Shown one piece after another: positions 23,812 to 35,303 of a stretch of 64,000 nt of DNA; positions within the stretch are counted from its first letter, which is position 1, and each line of letters starts with the position of its first letter. The notes beneath the pieces were generated by a model that saw only the letters and a list, made by a program, of their open reading frames with translations, was not told the DNA's origin and did no database searches. The stretch spans positions 3,782,001 through 3,846,000 of the forward strand of contig OZ176054.1 of assembly GCA_964247055.1 (NCBI GenBank), given 5' to 3'. Source of the stretch: Paragordius varius (lineage: Eukaryota; Nematomorpha). The position numbers and the translations under genes are program-made.

Positions 23812-24886
23812 CACTTCATCACATTTTTGAGTAGTTTTGAACCCGAAGCATTCAAATTTTAAATATCATAAAAATAAATACATTAGGCAAAATTAAAAAA
23901 TATACTTTTTTCACTTTTATAGGCACATGCCACAAATTTTTTTTGACACCTGATTCAATTTGGGGTATCTAAATACCCCAGACTAAATCCAAGTTAAAAT
24001 TTAAAAAAAACTACTGAAGGAAACCGTCCTAATTCAAATTTATGCTTCTATCATAATAAAAATGAGCTAAAATATCTTAATAAAATTTTTTGAAAAAAAG
24101 TCCATGTCAAAGTACTTGATGCCATTTTTATTTTGCAAAATATCGTTGTCATTTATTTTTCATGGTATAATTAAAATTAATTTTCTATTTAAACCATATC
24201 TAACAATGATATTAATAGAAAAAATGGTTTATTTTGTATTATTTTTTAATTTAGCCAATGTACACATGTCACGCTAACTAATTTTTACCATTGGGTTTTA
24301 CCTTAAAATAAGTATCATCAAGTATTTTTGAAAAAAGTTTTTTATATTCGGTTTATTAATGTTATATGAGCGCAAAATTTTGCCATGGTTTCTATTCCTA
24401 CCATAGATTTAAAGAATTTAATTATAAACAGGCCTGGGGTATCCAACTACCCCAATTTAAATCGAAGGACTAAAATAAATGAGTTGTATCCAAGTGTTAA
24501 CGAAAAATTGTAATAAAAGACCTCATCGCAAACTTTTTCACCGTTATTTCTTATTTTAATTTTTTATACCGATGTAACAGGCAAATAAATGTATATTATG
24601 GATAAAAAATGTAAATAATAAACTTTGAATAGCTTTTAGGCTTCATTTTATCAGGAAACATGATAATTGATTTTAACAGCCGTTTAATTCACCGTGTTTC
24701 GGAGCCGTCCCAATTTTAGACTTTAAAAGTTATAAAACTGTAAGAAATATATATTTAATACAGGAGAACAATTTTAAATTAAATTTTAACCCAAACAAAT
24801 CTTAAAACAGTAGTCTATTTACAAAGTTAGTCTTGTGATATAAAACTATCCCAAGTCGCGGAAAAAAATAAAAATGGAATGAAGTG
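23812..24886 (+). mobile_element. TTAA-type MITE (family 2), interrupted by a family 1 copy
   Basis: TTAA at 23808-23811 precedes CACTTCATC. The right end is GGAATGAAGTG at 24886 beside TTCA. Interior landmarks (AACAGGCAAATAAATGTATA, GGAGCCGTCCCAATTTTAGA) match the copy at 10384. A family-1 MITE occupies 23947-24496. Confidence 0.6.
23947..24496 (-). mobile_element. TTAA-type MITE (family 1), inverted nested copy
   Basis: It begins CACCTGATTCAATTTGGGGT and ends TTGTATCCAAGTG followed by TTAA (24497-24500). It is 550 bp and inserted in the family-2 element. Confidence 0.65.
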
Positions 24887-24896
24887 TTCAGGATTC

Positions 24897-25372
24897 GGTT
24901 ATCCAAAGACCTTGCCTGTTTATAAAATTTTTTAAAAATTATGGAAAAAATTGTTTGCAAAAGTTTGCACTTATATATAACATTTAAAGTTTAATCATAA
25001 AAACATGTAATTACATATTTTTTGGATAAACCTCAAGGTAAAAATTTAGTCAACATGACAAGTATGTATTGGCTAAATATAAAAACAATGCAAAATAAAC
25101 CAATTTTTCTGTTTTTATCAATGTTAATATAAAATAGCTTTCATTTTAGCGTTAGAATCATACAAACATGATATTTTGCAAAATTCTGTAAAATAAAAAT
25201 GGAGTCTAAGTAGTTTGAAACGTGACTTTCTTCAAAATTAATAATATTTAGATATTTTGGTTATTTATTATTAGGATAGAAGCATACATTTAAATTATAA
25301 CCGTTTCTTTCAGTATTTTTATAAAATATCAATAAAGTCTGGTATACGATACCCTAGTTCGAATTGTAGGGT
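24897..25372 (+). mobile_element. TTAA-type MITE (family 1), diverged copy
   Basis: The family-1 interior is recognisable (GCAAAAGTTTGCACTTATAT, CCTCAAGGTAAAAATTTAGT, ATGGAGTCTAAGTAGTTTGA) and ends with TCTGGTATACGATACCCTAG. The termini are eroded. Confidence 0.5.
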
Positions 25373-25410
25373 TATAAACCATATTTGTGCTATGGGACGT
25401 TCTACGCAAT

Positions 25411-25981
25411 ATGTTCAGCGAAGAAACGCTTGAAAAAGTTTTCAATTTTTAAATTTTAGGCTCAAATAGAGGAACGTAAGTGCGACTATTATTTAAAAAT
25501 AAATCAACCGCAAAAAGCCGTCGATTGCCTAAAAAAAGCTATCAGTATTTTTGATTATTATATTTGAGATAATATTAGCTTGACTGTTAAAAGTGTGAAT
25601 AACCAAGAAGTTACTGACATCTTAACTCAAAAATTAAAATATGATAACACCTTTTTAAAAGCTCTTTGTTTAACTTATAGCCTACCAATGCCACTTGATA
25701 CGCAAGAAATAGATCTTATTAAGCAAGAAATTGAGAAATATTTTGAAAAAAATACGGAATTCATAAACAATTTATATAATTCATTTCAATTACGACCTGT
25801 TGATGATTTAAAGTTAGTTAAAATAATATTTAGCATATGTAATGATCTCCATATATTAACAGAACTTAACGATAACTTTGATCACTTAAAAAGTTGTGTA
25901 ACATCACTTTTTAACAAATTAAATCTCACAGAAATAAAAACTACAGATAATTTGAAATTCGATCACAAAAACAATAATTAA
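25411..25981 (+). CDS. small MIT/TPR-like helical protein, perhaps NRBF2-like
   Basis: Exon 1 (25411-25437) encodes MFSEETLEK. A 22-nt GT-AG intron (25438-25459) precedes exon 2, which reads AQIEERKCDYYLKINQPQK and then AVDCLKKAIS. This helical pair resembles the MIT domain of NRBF2, an autophagy PI3K complex subunit. In the same frame a TGA (25565-25567) separates it from a longer stretch (to the stop ending at 25981). A weak 63-nt intron (25545-25607) would remove the TGA and keep frame, giving AIKVTDILTQ at the junction. Alternatives are a pseudogene or a sequence error. The C-terminal part is helical and Asn/Lys-rich, without a family I recognise. Confidence 0.4.
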
Positions 25982-27387
25982 TGTGATTTGTCTTTAGACA
26001 AACCCAGATTTAATATTTAAAAAATAAATATGAGCAAAATATTATTTATTGAGAACAATTCGAGTATATTGGCTTCCATTTTTCATTAAATTTAAAAACA
26101 GTGGTTTTCATTACATCAAAATGTAATGTCTGAGGTTTTCTCCATAAATTAGGATTTTCGATATGCATTAATCCACCCAAAACTTCCTATTTAGATAAAT
26201 AAATTTAAAAAAGATAATATTTCTTAAATGAGTAATTTTTTAATAAATGGTAAAAAATATATGAAAAATGATCAAAATAATTTTTTTATTTTTTATTCGT
26301 AAGAGTGAGTCAAAAAACCAAAATGGATATATTTAGGTGTAAATATAACATTAACAAAACCTTAAAAAATGTTGAAATGAGATAATAAATTAAGGAAATT
26401 AGCTGAGATTGGTGCGCCTTGGCGGATTCATTTGTTGGGAACGACAAAATGACAATACTAAATAAAATACTTAGGCGAGTCAAAAAATTTGGACATTTAA
26501 TTAAGGTTATATGTATATAGAATCACTTACAATAAAATGCACATAATCGTAACTTATTTTTAAAAAAAATCTTAATTGTTATGCAAAATGGGGAAATAGA
26601 TATTTTTTAATAAAAACTAAACGGCACACGTCTCTGAATAAAATTTATGTATTTGTGACCTAGAAAAGTAAATGACAAAATATAAATGGTTATTAAAAAT
26701 ATTTTGATTGAATAGCTAAGGGTCAATTATATGATGCCAAATATATTCGTTTACCTAGATAGCGACACTAAAAATTTGAATAATATCTCTGGATTAGTAA
26801 TATAACAAATTACAGAAAGCTGTGAAAACCATAGAAAAAATCAAATTTGACAACAAATAAAAGTGATAAAAAGGTATTTTAATATATTTTATTATTTCTA
26901 CGGGAAAAATATATCTGGGTGGACATCGCGAAATGCGCTAAATATAGCCTGATATTAGCTGTCACACTAGATCAAAAAAAAATTATGGAACAAACAAGAA
27001 CCAAACTCAATTTTAGCTAGGATTATTAAATTACAAGCTCCAAACAAAAATTTTAATCTGTTAAATAAAGAGCATTTGTTAAAAACTTTGTTATAAAGAT
27101 TCAGCATTGTAAAATTTTTTTATTATTGATAAGGACCATAACTATAAACCCCACGAATATCTTGAAAAATAATAAATCAGAACATTCTCATTAGGATGTT
27201 AGGATAATATGCCAGCAGTATCTAGCCAACAAGCGAAATGTAAGGGAAACAAGCAATCCATATTAAATTATTTTACATTTTAGTATCCCTGGAAAAATTA
27301 TATTATTTTTTATATCGAAAATCAACCGCTTTGCTTTATGGCGTTTACTCACCTCATTAAAAAGAAAAAAAACAAAAAAATATAAAC
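25982..27387. other. spacer; possible last exon of CWF19L2
   Basis: No clear gene. The final residues and stop of the minus-strand CWF19L2 must lie here. One candidate exon follows an acceptor near 27217, but the match to the family C-terminus is too weak to call. Confidence 0.35.
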
Positions 27388-30300
27388 TTTTCCAAAATAA
27401 GTTGGAAATGCTTCGGCATTTTCAATAACATGAGCGAATCCTTGACGTACAAAGTCAGTCCCTTCCTTGTTTAGGGCTAAAACACTAAAAGCAAAATACG
27501 GTAATTCTCTGGGTACTACACCGATAGGGAACATACGTGTGCCCATATCAATAATTTTTTTGTTACTTGCCCATTCATATTCACCCGACAAAATGGCGTT
27601 CTATAACATTATAAACACAATAATCATAAATAAAAAAAATTTCCTTTATATATTCCATTTTATATTCATTCCTACCTTAAAATACATTGGTACGTCTGAA
27701 GCTTTATTTAGCGGTATGGGTATAATGGTAATTAGTGCGTGATGAAATTTTTTGGGATCAACGCACGTATATAGCAGTACAGGAGTTTGATTCATACCAA
27801 GGTACATTTGTCCCAACATATTCAGGTAATCCTTGTATATACAGTATGCATTTTAATGGTTGCTTATTTTACACTATAGTAGGGCAATTCACCACAGTAG
27901 TGTTGGAAAAAACAATAAAATGTTAAATAAACAATTATTTCCTTTCTTTTTTCCATAGACTGGGGTGTTGCGAATTGCCCTAGTATAGTGTGAAATAAGC
28001 AACCATTAATATGCAGACTATAATATTACAAAAATCAAAAGATAATTTGTTTTTAAACCGATATTGATGCTAAAAATGGAGGTTAAAAACTTTTTATAGT
28101 TAGCAATTAATTTTGACACTATATATACCTTAAAGTCTTCAAGGACATCTGGTTCCATGTCATGTATGAGAGTAACGTGATTTATACATGTTAGATAACA
28201 TTCGTACGGTACCAAGGGTTGACGATTAGGTAATCCCAAATATATCTAATTTTAAAATTTATAGATAATTTTTGGGTTAAAAAATAAATAATTTTATTAT
28301 TGATTGGTTTGATTTAAAAAAATGGATTTACAGTCAATGCGAAAAAAAATTCTATTTTTTTAATTACATAAAAAATCATGATAAATTGATAACATGGACA
28401 AATCGTTAAAGTCAACAAAATCAAGAATGATTGCGAAATCAAAGGTTCCCGAAACGCTAATATAAAAAAATGCACTTTTGTTCAAAATTATTGAACAGAC
28501 AACCGCGAATTCAATCGTAATTTCCAATAGACAGAATAAATTTTAAAAGAGGTTTGATTATTTTCAATAAAATCCATTGTTTATATAAAGATACATGGAT
28601 ATTAATCGCTCTTCGAAAATCCTAAATCATGGTATTTAGGGCCATTATCACAGGGTATTAATATTTTGTCATAAGTTTCTAAATAGAATAAAGTATATTT
28701 AGTGACCCCCTCCAGATATTGCAAAATACCGTAACACCTCTTAAAACCTAATAAGAAAGATGAGACTAATGGCGTTTAAAAAATCATTAAAAATTATCAT
28801 GGTGTATTATAAAACTGTAAAAACAAACTCCGAATAAATTTAGTTAAAGTGATGTACGTTAACCTCCACAATTCGTAGATATATTTTAATGAAGAGCAAT
28901 CGGTAGAGGCTTCATAAAATAAACAGGAAATGTGTATATAATTGTATAATACCTGGTTTTTATAACTAATAATGCTATGTTTAATCATAGATGGACTATC
29001 CAAACAATATGGGCAACTAGTGATTGCAGAAACTGCTTGTTTGTAATCTATATAAATTCAATTGTATCATAATTAAAACAGTTCATAATGCATTTAGTGT
29101 AAATTTAGGGAAATATATTGTACCACCAATTTAACTATAAAAAGAACTAAGATCAAGAATCAAAATACATTTTTAGACAATGTAATATTGAGGACAGATT
29201 TTCGCCTTAGTTTAATAAAAAATAAAATTACGGTTATTAAAATTTATCTATTTTCATATTGTATGGCCATGAATTTATAAATTATACAAAGCGTTTAAAA
29301 CTAAACACGCAAATACTGCAAATATGTAAAATTTTCACTTAAAAGAAATAAAAAAAAATAAAAAACGTTGAATAGAATATATTATACTAAGTATCGTGGC
29401 ATCTCTGTTCCTAGAGATGGATTGTTTAATTTCTTGTTTAACGCGTTTGGAGTTGGGATCATTCTGATAATTTTCAGTCGCATTTGGATCCTGTTTATGT
29501 TTCCAGGATTTTTTGTCACTTACGGCACCCTTAGTCACGTATTGACCAGTTAGGATATCAAAATGAGTATCTTCATACTCATTTTGTGTGTTGAAAGATT
29601 GTTCATTACGATTATATGACTTGTTTTTTGGTTGATGATGTGATTGGTTTGAATTTTTATTGGTATTATGTGATTTCGCTAACAATAAAAAATATGTAAA
29701 AGCTTAATTAATGCATCGGTTATTTTAAAATTTGCATAACAATTTGAGCCAAATTTTTAGGCCTATGATATATTTTTCTAAACAAATATAGTAAATGCCA
29801 GTAACTATATAAACATATTAGCCCTATTCTCAAAGTAACTTAAAAGAGAAAATTCCAAAAAATAGACTCTAGGAGAATTAATGTTATTTGTTAGGATTAT
29901 ATAATATAAAAAACTAAAAATTTTGCCACTATTCATATAGACTCGTTTTTGGCTCTTACTAGCAATATCTGAGGATGGACGCTATAAAATTTGACGATAT
30001 CGTATTTGAGCACTGCTTTAAGTAATAATGACTGTTCAGAAAATATATTTGTATCGAAAAAGTTATAAATGATAAAACCAAAATATATAAAATGTTTTCA
30101 CATATCTCCATAATATAAAAAACCATTTTAAAACTTTAAAAAATAGTAATATGAATCCATATTAGATTAAAATATTAAACACATTAAATTGATTTTAATA
30201 TTATATTTGAAAGTTTAAATAATACCAATATTTTTAACATTTAGATGGAAGAACAGCTCTGTTTCTCAAGTATATTAATTTTTTGGTTTATTTCTGAAAT

Positions 30301-31779
30301 CTTTAATATATTATTTCAAAAAAATGAACCAAAATGTAGAATAAGAAAATATATAATTGATATATAAACATATTCAATAATAAAAAATACTTAGAGTATA
30401 TATATAACTCAGTAAGTAAAATTCTAAACGATATTCATCGGATTTTGCGAAAATTCTATTTTGTGAAACAAAAACATCCGAATTTTTCTTGTTACCGGTA
30501 CCATACACAATTTTAAACTACTTTTATTTGTGATGTAACCCTAATTACCCAGTGTTATACCATATTTTACTAGGCAACTTACATTTCAAAGTAATATATT
30601 AAAAATTATTACATTTTGAAGGGTGAATTGTCTGTTTTTCAAACACGTGTTGAGCTTTAACAAGTAACTCAGCCCAAGCTTTGTACGTTTTTCTGGTGGA
30701 AGCATTTAATTCAGTTTTCTTATATTCATCAATCTGATCTTCCAAATAATATTTCATATATTCGGCACCGATTCGATTTAAATTGTTTAGAGTTATGGTT
30801 TGTGAATCAACCATCCGATTAAAATAACATAATTCTGGTGTGTCGGTTTCAGAAGCAATTATTGTTTTTTTCGATTCATTAAGGGGTATGAAAGAATCAT
30901 CACCAACAATTGAATTTTCTTTTTCTGGCTCCACTATATGTTGCCTTTCAGACCTGTCTTTATCATATTTTCGATTGTAAGGACGTGGTTGTGGTTGCTT
31001 ATATTTATTATAAGGCTGAGGCTGTTGGGATCGAGGTGGATTTTGAGATGAAAGCAGTCTTTCTTTTTGTTCAGCTTCATCAAGCAATCGTTTATAATTT
31101 TGCATACTCTGTCACAAATAATATAAAATAATTGTTTTAAAATATAGTCATCAATTACTTTGTTTTTGTATAAAGTTCATCAATATTACAAATTTAAAAA
31201 GTTGACACTAATATTTGATGATAAGTTATTTTAATAAATTTTACTTATTTTGCTAATTTTTATCGCATTAAAAAGCCAATTATCACAGCAATATTAAATA
31301 TGGGAAGTTTTCTCAATTTTGGTATGGGCAAATCAATTCATAAAATAATAACATAGCTTACCCCCCATCGTTCGGAGATTAATTGTTGCAATGGTTTACC
31401 TGTTTCTCGAGCTTGTTCTTTGGCTCTTTTAAAGGATTTGCGTAACCAACTCGCACCACCATCTCCAATTGAAATTGGATTAGGTTGTGACGCATTAGAG
31501 TTTTGATTATTTGGATTAAGTTTGCTTATAAAATCTTTATTCAATTCTCTAGAGTCTCGTACATCCTAAAATATATGGTAACTTTATTATATACTTGATA
31601 TGCGTTTGATTGGTTCTGTTTTATTTGGTTTTTAATCACCTTATTATCTATTGTAGAATATTTCGATAGTAAATCGTCAAATAATATTTCTTCCTTATTT
31701 ATAGGTGTAGCGGCCTTTTCGACCCAAACTTCTTCATACTAAAAAATTATTTTTATGATACCTCCTCTGTAGTACTCAT
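27388..31779 (-). CDS. CWF19L2: CWF19-like protein 2 (spliceosome-associated)
   Basis: Exons (minus): 31762-31779, 31640-31738, 31362-31565, 30613-31108, 29388-29678, 28953-29047, 28129-28245, 27676-27831, 27388-27600. All junctions keep frame, giving 563 residues so far. The N-terminal half holds the family signature GDGGASWLRKSFKRAKEQ followed by ISERWGSMQNYKRLLDEAE. The C-terminal CwfJ domains show CPYCLDSPSMIKHSIIS, IYLGLPN, FHHALITIIPIPLNKA, DVPMYFKNAI, ELPYFAF and GFAHVIENAEAFPTYFGK. The yeast and human relatives bind late spliceosomes and act with the debranching enzyme in intron lariat turnover. The middle is low-complexity (Asn/Gln-rich). The long N-terminal region of vertebrate forms is absent. 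Intron 1 is 23 nt. The start is the only Met in frame before the acidic MSTTEE|YEEVWVEK junction. The last exon is unresolved. The first exon lies 80 bp from the amidase start. Confidence 0.9.
27843..28019. mobile_element. 177-bp MITE with 48-bp inverted repeats
   Basis: AGTATGCATTTTAATGGTTG on the left and CAACCATTAATATGCAGACT on the right belong to 48-bp inverted repeats with a few mismatches. The short centre is unique. It lies in the CWF19L2 intron between the exons at 28129 and 27831. Confidence 0.8.
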
Positions 31780-31859
31780 TGGAGTGGGGCTGAATTCGGT
31801 AACTTTCGGTTTTACAGATGTAGTAATTTCAAATACAATTGAATTTTTAGGATAGCAAG
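31780..31859. promoter_or_regulatory. 80-bp shared promoter, CWF19L2 / FAAH2-like
   Basis: The two divergent start codons are separated by only 80 bp, which must contain both 5' leaders. An in-frame TAG at 31848-31850 stops the amidase frame upstream. A TTTTTAG acceptor-like site there leaves open an extra 5' exon. Confidence 0.6.
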
Positions 31860-34800
31860 ATGATAAAGGTCCCACAACCCCTTAATCCATCAATTATTTT
31901 ATTGTCCACTGAAGAAATTGTTAAAAAAGTTCTGAACCGTGAAGTTTTTATATTTGTTATAATAATAGTTATCATGCGTTAATGTTGTTTCAAGTTTTAT
32001 AAAACGAATAAAAGAAGTCAATAGCCTTATTAATGCCATAGCAGAAGAAAACTATGATGATGCTATGAAGAAAGCAGAAGATATTGATATTGAAATCAGT
32101 AGCGTCCAAGGAAATGTTCATAACGCCTATGCTAACAAACCCTTGTTGGGAGTTCCTGTGACAATTAAAGAATGTTTTGCCGTATCAGGGCTAAATCATA
32201 CATGTGGATTATATAGCAGACGAGATTGCAGAAGTTCTAATCATGCTTCAGTCGTTAATCTTTTGCAGGATGCTGGTGCCATTGTAGTAGCTACGAGCGT
32301 TATGCCGGAATTGGGTTAATTCTTTTGTTAAAACATATATATATAACAACTGTTTTATTGGTAATTCTGTTATGGTATTAGATATTTTTTTAATAAATAT
32401 AGTTAAGCGTTCATTTTGATAAAAATTTAATATTGAAAATATTTTAATAAAATTTACTAAGTTTATAACTTTGTCCTTCATTAAACTTTGGCACAAAACC
32501 GGCTACTATTAGCCACAAAATTGAATCTCTACAATAGTGTAATTGCATTAAATTGTTTTAAATGACCAAAAAATTAATATATTAAAACTATTGTTGAGCC
32601 ACGATTTTTTTAAAACAATAAATTATCTAAATGTTTGAAAATATTGGACTAATTCTGTAATCATTTCAATGTGATCATATATAAGGTATGTGGTGGGAAA
32701 CTTACAATGCATTAAAAGGAAGGTGCAAAAATCCATATGATACTAGAATGATTACGGGTGGATCTTCTGGTAATTTTAATGTAAATAATAAAGATTTAAC
32801 AAATCTGTAATTGATGTAAATATTAAATGGATTATTTGGCAAATTATGTTATCAAATGTAAATAACAATATTGTTTTGCCTTTATCTTTTTTAAAACTCC
32901 ACAATAATTTACCTTTTTCTCGATTTTATGTTTGAAATATGATTTATATATCCCCATATCTAGTTATTTACAAAAGGGATTTTTTAAATTCGCAAAATAA
33001 TGAAACTCTTTTGATTTTAGACACGACGTTTATAATTGAAAATCTTTTAAATCTTATAAATCAATATAATGTCTTATTTTCACATTAAGTACTTTTTCCT
33101 TATTACATATATATAATTGATTATAAATGGTTACTTTAACAAGGCGGTGAAGGAGCTTTAATCGCTTCGGGGTGTTGCCCTATTGGGTTGGGCTCTGATG
33201 TTGGAGGCAGTATTCGGATGCCAGCTTTTTTCAATGGAATTTTCGGACACAAAGCAACTGGAGGTAGCTAGCATTTGAATTTTATTTCAAAATCTTATCG
33301 TATTTGATAAAACATTTTTAATATATTTATGAAAGATTCATAATATGAAACCGAATTTGCAATCATATCGATTCTTTTGGTAAAAATTGGGACCGCAAAA
33401 CTTAACAAAAAAGTTTTTAATTAAGAAATAACCCTATACCTATTCAGATTCGAAAAAAAGTTATTTATATGTTTAATCTTTTGTAAATAATATTGCTATA
33501 ATATTTTACCTATTATCTCTTATTCATGTAACATAAATATAGCTAAAATTGCATATATTTTTATTTTAATGACTATTTTTATGGAGACCAAGGTAATGAA
33601 TAACTAACCATTTAATGCTATGTAGTTAATTGATTTTAAAACATTTCTATTATTTTAAAATGCCAAAGCGATTTTCTGTGGGCACGAATATATTTTGTGG
33701 TAATCTTTTGTTATATTTCGTTATGCATATAAATAATGTAAAAAGTTTTTAAATGAATATATTTTGATATTTATAGGTATCATATCGAATGAAGGGCATT
33801 ACCCAGCAACTCGCGGTGAATTAGATAAATATCTAGTTTGTGGTCCTTTAACAAGAAGTGCTTCTGATCTCAAATTGCTTGTCAATATTTTAGCCAAACC
33901 ATCTCCTCATTATGAGCGCCTTAATTTAAATGAAACTGTAATTTTCATATTTTCATATTAATCAAATTTACTCTAATAATATTTAGGTCGATTTGAAACA
34001 ATGCAAATTTTATTCATTTTGTGATAATTTTATGAGACCATGGGTTTCACCCATACATCCTCAATTAAATGCCGTTCAAGAAAAAGTAATTGAATTATAA
34101 TTATAAATGATTAATATACAATTTTTGCACTCTTTGAATAAGTTTTATATCCCAATTCCAAATCAAATTCTATATTCAGGTTGTTGCTCATATCGAAAAA
34201 CGATATAATACCAATGTTGAAAGAATTCATCTTAAGGATCTACCTGAACTTGACAAGGTTTATATGGTTAATTTATCGATAAATAATATTAGAAAAAAAA
34301 TCTTTAAAATGTTTAATATTTAATTTTTTAAAGGCATTTCATTTATGGGTCGCAGCCTTGGAACGCAGTAATGGACCCTGGTTTTCCGAAATTATTTTGG
34401 GTAAAGATGAAATTGAAGGGTTATCTAAAGCCAACCTTATAACTGAAATTGTTAAAAGTATGATACGTAGAAAGGATGCTCACAGTCTTCCATGTAAGTA
34501 AAAGTTTGTTTTTTATTATAGCATTCAAAGAATTTTTAAGTCGTTTTTATATGATCTTAAAATATTACATTGGTTTGAATAAACAATAAAATAGAAAACT
34601 CTATAAATGTCGTGACGATCATGGTAAAAATGTTATAATTTTGTTTAACCATTGAATTAGGTTTTATCTTGATAAGTTTTTGTCCTTGATTATCATATAT
34701 AATTGGTCCGCATGTTTGGATCGTTATAAACTACGAATTTAATACAGATATGATACTTTTTATCATAAAGATATTTATTGAAATATAATAGGTTAACGAT

Positions 34801-35303
34801 ATATAATTTTTAAATTCTAACACCATATATGGTATATTTGTGTTTAAGGCCTATCATTCTTGGCTCAAGAAGCATTTATCAAACGTTTCATACCAAAAAG
34901 CTTACTTCAAAAAACGATTGGTGAATTACAACACCTTAAACAACGTTTCTCCCAACTCCTCGGGACCGATGGGGTACTTTTGTTCCCTAGTAATCCAAGG
35001 TTTGCCTACAAACATAAACGGCCCTTTTTACGCCCGCTTAATTTTGTGTACACAGCCATATTTAATGTGCTGGAGTTCCCTGTAACTCAATGTCCTTTAG
35101 GTCTTGCATCTACGCTTCAAATTTCAACAACAAACAATGAAAAATTATCCAAATCAACCAATAATATTACACCTTTTGTAAAGTATAACCATATGCCTTT
35201 GGGTATACAACTCATATCCAACATGTACAATGATCGATATTGTTTAGCCCTTGCAAGTGAATTAGAAGATGCTTTTGGAGGCTGGGTTCCCCCATGGACT
35301 TGA
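31860..35303 (+). CDS. FAAH2: fatty-acid amide hydrolase (FAAH2-like amidase)
   Basis: Nine exons: 31860-31943, 31969-32314, 32686-32769, 33144-33263, 33777-33937, 33987-34085, 34180-34257, 34334-34493, 34849-35303. All are in frame, giving 528 residues, close to human FAAH2 as I remember it. Amidase-signature enzymes hydrolyse fatty-acid amides such as anandamide and oleamide at membranes. The Ser-Ser-Lys triad is visible: Lys95 in [10 protein letters not shown], the cis-Ser in GGSSGGEG (about 170-171) and the nucleophile Ser194 in [13 protein letters not shown]. Further landmarks are [12 protein letters not shown] at the N-terminus and [20 protein letters not shown] near the C-terminus. The N-terminal membrane helix of FAAH2 is missing, unless an upstream exon adds it. 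Intron 1 is 25 nt and intron 5 is 49 nt. Confidence 0.93.

Noticed and set aside
27467-27742. Plus-strand frames opposite CWF19L2 exons
   Set aside because: The opposite strand holds conserved CwfJ-domain codons. The plus-strand frames match nothing and cross its introns.
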